From contig BFEA01000297.1 of assembly GCA_003427395.1 (NCBI GenBank), forward strand, positions 593,080-630,475: a stretch of DNA of 37,396 bases, written 5' to 3'. A model generated the notes under the pieces. That model was not told the DNA's origin. It worked only from the letters and a program-made list of their open reading frames with translations, and did no database searches. The translations under genes were made by a program, and so were the position numbers. This DNA comes from Chara braunii (taxonomy: Eukaryota > Streptophyta > Charophyceae > Charales > Characeae). Positions 30,974 to 37,396 of the stretch are shown one piece after another; position 1 is the first letter of the stretch; each line of letters opens with the position of its first letter.

Positions 30974-31522
30974 TTAGTACGGGGCAGGGGGAAGAGCTTG
31001 GATATTGAGAGGGGCAGCTGGAGGAAGAAGCGTGGGGAGTTGCGGCACCAACGCGATCGGTCCGTCCTCTGCCCTGCGCAACAGCGTTTCGTGGGTTGTG
31101 AATCGGTGTCCCCCCCGTCCTTGCACTCTGGCCACCGATCTGGCCGCCTGCACCGTGTACTCGCGCACAAAACTTCGCGCCAGCTCCCGACTCGGCGGTG
31201 GCAGGATTGTCAAGTCGCCAATAAAGGTGGCGACGCTATGCACGAAGTTGGGTGCCACTTGGAGCGCGCGGAACTCGATGAACACTCGAGTCGTCTCCCG
31301 CCCAGGCAACTGCGTCACGTCCGCGTACACCTCCACATACGTCAGCCGATCGCAAAGTAATGAGTACGCCGCCAGATCACCAACCCCGGGCGCTGGCACG
31401 TTCACCTGCTGAATGCCGTACCGCAACTGCCTTTCCTCATTGAACTGATGCCACAACAAGCGGTCTGCAAGCGGTGTTTGGAAATGCTCGAGGGGCTCAT
31501 GCTCCGGCTGGCGATGGTTCAT
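30974..31522 (-). CDS. ORF X, hypothetical protein of element C (182 aa)
   Basis: I choose the ATG at 31522 (MNHRQPEHEP); the frame is open further upstream without an ATG. The product contains a compact mixed region (VYADVTQLPGRETTRVFIEF) and a proline-rich C-terminus. It ends with TAA at 30976-30974, immediately followed in the same frame by the ATG of ORF Y, so the two could be one protein made by stop readthrough or two proteins made by termination-reinitiation. No known domain, signal peptide or membrane segment is seen. Confidence 0.6.
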   Translation of the reverse strand: MNHRQPEHEPLEHFQTPLADRLLWHQFNEERQLRYGIQQVNVPAPGVGDLAAYSLLCDRLTYVEVYADVTQLPGRETTRVFIEFRALQVAPNFVHSVATFIGDLTILPPPSRELARSFVREYTVQAARSVARVQGRGGHRFTTHETLLRRAEDGPIALVPQLPTLLPPAAPLNIQALPPAPY

Positions 31523-31724
31523 CTTGCTCCCTGAAATTCTCAGCACCAATGGACGAGGCCGATCGGGAAGAGGAGGAAGACGAAGAAGGAGAGGATGATC
31601 TCGTAGGAGCGGGGGTCCGTATGGGGCCTAGCGATGGCTGGAAGGGCCGGAGCGAGGCAGCGTGCCGTGTCAGCGGTCGGGCGTGGGAATTGTGACGGGA
31701 AATCAGCTTCACGGAGTGCTGTCC

Positions 31725-33236
31725 CTATGTGCCAACTTCCGTTACCTTGTAAATGTCTATGTAGCGCGGGTGGATCTTGGAGGAGCGCGCGGATTTCCGT
31801 ACCTGTACCAAGTCCCCAATTTTATAGCGAGGGAGTGGTCCCGCGGACGCATGTCGGTTCTCATAATCGCGGATCTGTCGTTGATGCGTCCGACCTACGG
31901 CCCGCTGTCGCCGGCGAGCTAACGGGGGATAGGCCCTAGCCATTAAGTCCATGTAGTGGTGGGCCTTATCTCTGTGCTGGGCCCGTGTTGCTCTAACTTC
32001 CGTACCTACCAAGGGGGACAACTTCACCCGAGGGACACTATTGGTTCTCAGTTGGAAGGGGGACACCCCAGTACTATCGTGTGGGGTAGCCCGATAAACG
32101 GCCAAAATATGGTCGACAATGACAGGCCAGGGCCGGGTATCCCCCGCAGTGATATTCCGTCTAAGAGCGGTCTTAATCAGTCGGTTGGCATTCTCTACCA
32201 GGCCATTGGCTTGAGGCCAATGCCCCGGCGAGTAGATAATCTTAACGTCCGCCCTGACTAGGTGACGTTCTACTTCGCCTTGAAATTCCGACCCATTGTC
32301 CATGTGTACCACTTCTACGTCTAGATGCATGCACAAAAATCGCTTTACGTACCAGGCCACCTCCTGTGAATTCCGGCTGGTCATAGGGTACGCCTCGATC
32401 CATTTCGAAAAATGATCGAAGGCCACTAAAAGAACATTGAGCTCTCCCTGATCGACGGGACCTCTCGGAAAGTTGATATCCATCGTGTNGATGCTAACTA
32501 TCTGAAAGGGGCGCTCTACACGAGTAGGCACCATCATTCGAGGCATCTGTACCGGCGCCTTGTCCGCCTCGCAGGCCGGGCAATTCTGGACAATGTATTT
32601 CACATCTTCCCAAATTCCCGACCAGTACCATTCATTCTTTTCGATGGCTTTTTCCGTGTACTTGACCGCGAAATGGACCGCATCCTCTTCATGAGCGGCT
32701 CGTGTCCAATCGAACCTAGCGAAAGGGTGCGGAACCGTCAACCAGCTAGTCCCTGCGCCATCATCGACTTTTCGTTTTTGTAACGTCNGTCCCTGCCACC
32801 GATAGTCCTGCGCCCACTCCGTGACTCTCCGCCGCTCGNCTNTGGTAAGTTCTGACAGCGAGTCGCCTGACAGCCTCCGTAGCAACAGAAGGTTCGTCCA
32901 GACTTCTGCCCGGCGGGCACTTGGCGTGAATCCGTCGGCNGTNCGTGCGTNCAGATACTGTCTCTCGGTAGGGACTTGGTCCGTTCTGCAGTTGGGACAG
33001 ACCCACGTCTTTTCACTTCGGTACCTAACGCATTGTCTATGGGATTTGACCGCTTGACACTGACTACACTNCACCCACAAAAGAAAACTGGGCCCTCCCG
33101 GGTGTGACCCTTCTTGGTTTGGGACCATAGGCAAGGTACAGAAGAAACAGGGANTTAGATGTGTTTCAGNGGACGAGTAGGGACTAGACGAGAGAGCGAG
33201 GGAGTTGGATGAGGGCAAAGAGATAGCGTCTGCCAT
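31725..33236 (-). CDS. Integrase of element C with N-terminal PHD-type finger
   Basis: 503 aa, ATG at 33236 in good context (G at -3 and +4). Residues 30-83 hold C30-x2-C33-x23-C57-x2-C60-x5-H66-x2-C69-x10-C80-x2-C83 with W78 two residues before C80: the C4HC3 pattern of a PHD finger. Residues 130-225 are the integrase N-terminal region with a zinc site H182, H188, C219, C222. The catalytic core has D253, D313 and E348 (D-35-E), followed by the C-terminal region with GDLVQVRKSARSSKIHPRY. Integrase inserts the cDNA into chromosomes. PHD fingers usually read histone H3 tails, so the finger may guide insertion, as chromodomains do in chromoviruses. The ORF is intact apart from several ambiguous bases. 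Confidence 0.88.
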   Translation of the reverse strand: MADAISLPSSNSLALSSSPYSSXETHLXPCFFCTLPMVPNQEGSHPGGPSFLLWVXCSQCQAVKSHRQCVRYRSEKTWVCPNCRTDQVPTERQYLXAXXADGFTPSARRAEVWTNLLLLRRLSGDSLSELTXXERRRVTEWAQDYRWQGXTLQKRKVDDGAGTSWLTVPHPFARFDWTRAAHEEDAVHFAVKYTEKAIEKNEWYWSGIWEDVKYIVQNCPACEADKAPVQMPRMMVPTRVERPFQIVSIXTMDINFPRGPVDQGELNVLLVAFDHFSKWIEAYPMTSRNSQEVAWYVKRFLCMHLDVEVVHMDNGSEFQGEVERHLVRADVKIIYSPGHWPQANGLVENANRLIKTALRRNITAGDTRPWPVIVDHILAVYRATPHDSTGVSPFQLRTNSVPRVKLSPLVGTEVRATRAQHRDKAHHYMDLMARAYPPLARRRQRAVGRTHQRQIRDYENRHASAGPLPRYKIGDLVQVRKSARSSKIHPRYIDIYKVTEVGT

Positions 33237-33261
33237 CTCCGGCGGAACCTCAATTCCGGAC

Positions 33262-33909
33262 TCAGGCGTCGTCCTTGCANAGCACGTGTAGCTCCCCGTA
33301 GCGCGGTTTCGTCGCCACGGCTTCTCGCCCCCACGGAATGAGTCGCTCGTTGGCGNGACACTTGTTAGGCGGCAGGAGGCNTGTCAATCCATCGGCGTTG
33401 CCATGCTGCCGCGTGGCACGGTGGCGGATGTCGAAGTCATAGTCCTGCAGACGCACCGCCCACCTTCCCAGCGTCCCCGTGTAGTCCGTGTTGTTGCGTA
33501 GGGACAGCAGCGGCTGATGATCCGTTACCAGCATGAATTTCTGGCCGTAAAGATACGGTCGAAAATGTTGAATCCCCCACACCACCGCCAGGCATTCGCC
33601 TTTGCACGCTTCGTAATTAGCCTGCGCCTAGCTCAGCGTCTTGGACGCATACTCAATAATGTGTTCCCTTCCGTCCGCCCCGTGCTGAGTCAGCACTGCC
33701 GATATCGCCTGCGGCTGCCAGTCAGTGTACAGTACGAATGGTCTTGTCGGGTCGGGACGCGCCAACACAGGAGCAGATGTCAGAGTCTCCATCAACGCCT
33801 GAAACGCCGCTTCGCATTCTGGCGTCCAGATCAGCTGCTCCTCTTTCTTCAGCAGGTTCGTTAGGGACTTCGCTACACCGGCGAACCCCTTGATGAAGCG
33901 TCGGTACAC
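33262..33909 (-). pseudogene. RNase H of element C
   Basis: Two open pieces, 33909-33628 and 33585-33262, share one frame and are separated by a TAG (ASKTLS-stop-AQANYE). Motifs: YTDWQPQAISAVLTQ, GECLAVVWGIQHF, LVTDHQPL and HGNADGLT, giving the full D-E-D-D set. The frame ends with TGA at 33264-33262, 25 bases before the integrase ATG and out of phase with it. The single nonsense codon is a plausible C-to-T change of CAG. Confidence 0.87.
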
Positions 33910-33935
33910 CGGCGAACCCCTTGATGAAGCGTCGG
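33874..33935 (-). repeat. 31-bp tandem duplication in the RT/RNase H junction
   Basis: The block starting TACACCGGCGAACCCC at 33874 is repeated at 33905. It encodes YRRFIKGFAGV, the connection between RT and RNase H. Because 31 is not a multiple of three, it shifts the frame. Confidence 0.85.
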
Positions 33936-34675
33936 TAATAGGATGCCAGCCCTAGAAAAGCCCGAACCTGGGTGAGTGTGACCGGCGCGGGGGCTTCTTG
34001 AACGGCTGCCACCTTCCTTGGNTCTNGTCTTAGTCCATCGACCGTGACAATTTACCCCAAGAATGAGATCTCTGACAAGAAGAACTCGCTTTAAATTTCT
34101 CCAAGGCCACTTTGANCCCCACATCTTTTAGTGCATGCAAAACCCACTCAATGTGTTCCACGTGGTACTCGTGCNTTTTTGAAAAGACCAAAATATCCTC
34201 CNTGTACACAATCACGCAGAAATTGATCAGGGGCTGGGTTAGTCGGGTTTTGTTAACGAACTCAGCGAAGGCCATATTCATGGCCCGCTGAAACGTTGCA
34301 GGGGCGTTACNAATTCNCATGGGANACCAGACCCATTGCCACGTGCCCTCAAATAGGACAAAAGCGGTTTTGGGTCGGTCTTCCGGTCGGNCTGCGACAT
34401 GGTGAAAACCGTGTCGGATATCGAACTTGGAAAAGACTCGAGNGGACCCGATAGCATCTAATAAATCGTCGATTCGCGGCAAGGGATACACATCTTTGGT
34501 AGTGNTAGCGTTCAATTTTCGGTAGTCGATACATACCCNGACCGAACCATTTCGTTTTGGCANGAGGACCACNGGAAAAGACCACGGTCCCANCGATGGT
34601 TCGACCCACCCCAACCGCTCGAATTCCCGTACCCTTTCCAACGCCAGTTGTCTTTCTTTAAGGGAATATCGGTAC
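33936..34675 (-). pseudogene. Reverse transcriptase of element C
   Basis: Open from 34675 in the protease frame after a TGA at 34678-34676, through GWVEPS, CIDYRKLNA, PLPRIDDLLDAIG, KFDIRHGFHH, APATFQRAMN and EFVNKTRLTQ. The catalytic box reads Y-X-E-D instead of Y-x-D-D at about 34193-34204, with an N in the preceding codon, so a central catalytic Asp is replaced by Glu or the base call is wrong. A frameshift near 34094 moves the rest (LTQVRAFLGLASYYRRF) to another frame. It is non-functional as read. Confidence 0.87.
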
Positions 34676-36198
34676 GATCANCAATGTATCGGGGCGTGAT
34701 CCCCGGTATCAATCGCNTGCTGTATCAAAGGGGTTAGCCCTATGTCGTGGTCCTGAACANTGACAGCCTCAGGATAGGCCCGTATAACCGCCAGGAGGAG
34801 GCGTTTGTATTCATCCGGAACACGGGTTGGTAACTGAACTTCTACGGTTCCCCNAGGAAGGGAGANCGTCGTCGTAACCGTGGGGACCGTCGCGCTGGCA
34901 TCGNGCGAGGCCCCAAACAAAGTGTTGTCGGTTTTCGCNGAAAGGACAGTCGCAATAAGTTGACTGTCCGCCGGACTCATCGGCTCGNTTTCCATGTCAC
35001 TGTCACTNTCCAGTTCGGGTTCGGGCGAGGGTTCTACCGAAAAGGTTTGCGTCAGTTCCCTCNGTCCCCACCGATATTCCCTGGTTNAGGGTTGAAACGA
35101 CACCCCCTCTTTCAAGAGTATCGCGGNTTTTTCATTCGTGAGTAGGGGCCNTGGGGGTCGAAAAGATAAATCGCACAGCCCCCTAAGCTCACTAAATCTT
35201 TCAGGTAGGNGGTCCGTCCTNAGATATAAGGACGCAGGGGGTTCNGAAAGGTCAGCTATTCGGGACACCCTNAGCAGGGGTTCCCCCNGCACCACGGAGG
35301 AAAACGTGTGCGACCAATTGGACTCGCTCCGAACTATTTCCAGGGGTTCTCGTCGCCAGGAATGGCGCCACCGATCCTGAACTCGGATCGGATATCGGTC
35401 GGGAACGTTAGTCTCGTCAGTTCCCNGCGAGGTTTCATTTTCGTCTGGCGACAAGCGTNGGATCATGTTGATTTGGTGGGCTTTCGTGGTGATTCGAGGC
35501 GCCGGCTGGGTACGCATACGCACCGCCAATCTCATTGGTATCNTTTGTGGTTTGGGGTGGGCCGATGTGAGCACCACCTTACAGCTNTCAAAGTGCATTC
35601 GCGCTCCGACCNCCGCCTGCCACGGAATGCCTAGCAGAACATCATACGCCTGTACATCCAGCACNATTGCGTCNCACAAACAATGCACCCGCCCCACCCG
35701 TANAGGCACGTTCGTTATTCGCCAGTTACACTGAATATTGTCTTCCATAGCGGATATATAGAGTTCATCCAGTCGGAGAGGCTGAACATGTCCTTCCCTT
35801 CCCAATTGTTTCGTCAATCTCCAAGAAATNGCGACCGCTGACGATCCCGAGTCTAGGATGGCGGCCGAGGGGTTTCCCCAGACCTCGCAGTCACACTCAA
35901 CGCTTTTCCAGGTTATAGGATAGGNNCGGAGGAATACCTCGGGTTTTTCCGAGGCGGAATCTATGGTCTGGATCATTCCTATCCGNTTGGCTTCGTGNAC
36001 CTTTGAGGTCGAGGGCTGTGACTNCTCGTTTGTGGGTGGGTCTCGTAGGACCTGCCTTTTGCCCTTTCGACTTTCCTCAAATCGGCGCCTGTTTTTGAGG
36101 CATCGTTCGATCAATTTTTCGTTAGCCGCTTCGGAAATGGTTAGCAGATAGGGAATAGCGACAGGGATCCGTAGATCCAGAGCCTTCAAGGCATCCAA
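34676..36198 (-). pseudogene. Aspartic protease and RT linker of element C
   Basis: About 506 codons open from 36198, with no certain start because it continues the gag frame region across stops. The helical segment near the start (PYLLTISEAANEKLIERCLKNRRRF) matches the equivalent region of A and B. The active site AILDSGSSAV is at about 35840-35870, a canonical D-S-G. The product then has an acidic linker (DSDMEXEPMSPADSQ) and the RT entry TPLIQXAIDTGDHAPIH. A TGA at 34678-34676 separates it from RT. The protease itself looks intact. Confidence 0.82.
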
Positions 36199-36507
36199 TA
36201 CGTCGATATGGCCAATGGCATCCTTGTATTAAGGACCAGGTGCCGCAAGATCTTTGAACCCTGGTCACCACGGCCCGAGGTTGCTATCATCGGTAATCCG
36301 TTGGACGTGACGTATCACTTCGATGGTCCCGGGTTCGAACATCGCTGCCGCGATATATTCATCGGGTCCTATCTCAGTGGCCGCAAGGGTCACCATCTCC
36401 GTCGTTCCTGTGTCCATTACCGTGGCTACCCTCCCTTGACCTGCAGCGGTTGGAGCAGCCAGCGGGATTTGGGAAGGTCCGGTGGGCCCAGTGGGCCCAC
36501 CCTGAGT
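36199..36507 (-). pseudogene. gag-protease spacer of element C
   Basis: In the gag frame after TGA 36508, the sequence reads VATVMDTGTTEMVTLAATE and EIGPDEYIAAAMFEPG, which parallels ELIPLDQYVSLGYPG in element B and A. Two further stops (near 36270 and 36235) precede the protease ORF. Confidence 0.6.
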
Positions 36508-37396
36508 TCAAGGTTTCGGACAATCTTTCGCAAGGTGGCCTGGCTGACTACAGTTATAACAGCGTAGGGGCGGGACAGCCCAGGCCACGGCCGGTCTTAT
36601 CATAGGGGCCCCGGCGGCCATAGCCGCTTGTTGCCGTTGTGAGGCGGCTATGCGTTGCCGCTGCAGGCCCTGAACAAACTCCGTCAACGGGGCCACTACC
36701 GTAACTAATTGGGCCACGACTTCTTTCATATACACTTCGTCCTCGCCCCGGCCTCCTTGTGCTTGACTAGAGCGATGGGAGGTCAAAGCAGAGGAAGAAG
36801 CTTTCCGATCCGAGCCTGTTTTTGCGGGACCCAACCCGAAGCGATCTTCGAACATTCGTGCCGTAGCGGAGTAGCNATTGCGTCGAACACCCGAAGGGTC
36901 GTCTTCGTCGGATTCTGAGTCCAGGTCCACATCGTAATTTTCTTTCCCGTACTTAATTGCGTACTGAATTAGCTCCGTCAGGGTATGTTCTATAGGGTTG
37001 CATTTCTTGCGGATCTTTTTCCACAGGCGGGAATCTGACAATCCTCTGACGAAGTCAGTCCGTACCATTTTCTCGTCCACCCCGGAGCGTTCGGCTAGGT
37101 ACGTAAAGCGTTCAGCATATCTAGCCAAGGTTTCCCGAGGCTGCTGCATATATTCCTTTATTAGACAGAGGCATTGACCTGGTGCGATGTGATCAAATCT
37201 GTCGAGAAATTTCCTCTGGAAGGCTAACCAATTAGTGAAAGGGTTATGTCCATACCACTCAAAAGCGGTTCCGGCTAACCTTCTGGGAATTCGTTCTCGG
37301 GGCAACTGGTCCGACCAGCCCTGGGCTTTCAAGGCAGCTAGCCAGGTGCGAGGGTCGGTATCATCTTCGAAAAAAATGGGAACCTCGGAGGGAGGA
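36508..37396 (-). CDS. gag of element C (5' part beyond the window)
   Basis: The frame is open from the window edge to a TGA at 36510-36508, about 295 codons. It contains the capsid region (FEWYGHNPFTNWLAFQRKFLDRFDHI, a typical Ty3 retrotransposon gag pattern in overlapping short words), an acidic stretch (DVDLDSESDEDD), a Gln-rich helix, and a CCHC zinc knuckle (C-x2-C-x4-H-x4-C) at 36520-36561 just before the stop. The same frame continues after the TGA with sequence that matches the gag-protease spacer of element B, so expression of pol may need readthrough, or the TGA is a mutation. Confidence 0.85.
   Translation of the reverse strand, partial: PPSEVPIFFEDDTDPRTWLAALKAQGWSDQLPRERIPRRLAGTAFEWYGHNPFTNWLAFQRKFLDRFDHIAPGQCLCLIKEYMQQPRETLARYAERFTYLAERSGVDEKMVRTDFVRGLSDSRLWKKIRKKCNPIEHTLTELIQYAIKYGKENYDVDLDSESDEDDPSGVRRNXYSATARMFEDRFGLGPAKTGSDRKASSSALTSHRSSQAQGGRGEDEVYMKEVVAQLVTVVAPLTEFVQGLQRQRIAASQRQQAAMAAGAPMIRPAVAWAVPPLRCYNCSQPGHLAKDCPKP

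Larger units (their letters stand above)
26974..37396 (-). mobile_element. Element C: Ty3/gypsy LTR retrotransposon with PHD-integrase and extra 3' ORFs (partial)
   Basis: On the minus strand the order is gag, protease, RT, RNase H, integrase ORF, ORF X, ORF Y and 3' LTR. The 5' LTR and gag start lie beyond the right edge. Protease, RT and LTR architecture are related to elements A and B but clearly diverged, so it is a separate family of the same lineage. Many single N are scattered from 28479 to 36877. Several stops and frameshifts occur in pol, but the integrase, X and Y ORFs are intact. Confidence 0.9.

Noticed and set aside
29597-31522. ORF X or ORF Y as an envelope protein
   Set aside because: No signal peptide, membrane segment or furin-like site is visible.
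29597-31522. Internal repeat between the folded ends of ORF Y and ORF X
   Set aside because: Only weak resemblance around VVYYVITRP and THVVITGPG, too short to support.

Overview
The window reads as repeat-rich nuclear DNA of a eukaryote, most likely a green plant or streptophyte alga. The reasons are long microsatellites, a 618-base assembly gap, Ty3/gypsy-type retrotransposons, and primer-binding sites that resemble the 3' end of plant initiator tRNA-Met. I see no convincing host gene. A charophyte such as Chara is my guess for the source, but this is not proven by the sequence.

Layout. 1-1063: simple repeats. 1064-5374 (+): element A, a decayed and truncated Ty3/gypsy element with 5' LTR, primer-binding site, gag and protease. 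5375-16361: no recognisable gene, but a series of unrelated tandem arrays: about 180-bp units at 6.8-7.45 kb, seven spaced hairpin motifs at 9.16-9.78 kb, an about 122-bp hairpin array at 10.07-10.7 kb, an exact 46-bp array at 11.1-11.3 kb, compound microsatellites around the gap, and diverged repeats at 13.5-15.7 kb. 16362-26260 (+): element B, same family as A, with two 2.4-kb LTRs, gag, protease, reverse transcriptase and RNase H, but no integrase. 26514-26627: a short inverted-repeat element that looks like a MITE. 26974-37396 (-): element C, a related but distinct family running off the right edge, with gag, protease, RT, RNase H, an integrase ORF, two extra 3' ORFs and a 2.3-kb 3' LTR.

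How the parts fit. Gag (capsid and zinc knuckle), protease, RT/RNase H and integrase form an ordinary retrotransposition machinery, here broken by stops and frameshifts. Four things are not ordinary. (1) The integrase of element C carries an N-terminal C4HC3 PHD-type finger, a candidate chromatin reader, and sits in its own ORF. (2) The LTRs of families B and C both contain an ORF downstream of the TATA box. The two products share start, spacing and motifs, so the LTR itself seems to encode a protein. (3) The 3' LTRs of B and C are both flanked by a short family-specific direct repeat that is absent at the end of the 5' LTR of B. This is reminiscent of split direct repeats. The sequence next to the 3' LTR is also duplicated inside pol in both families. 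(4) Element C has two extra ORFs in the same frame, separated only by a TAA followed directly by ATG.

All calls are by eye. Identities, folds and family assignments have not been computed.
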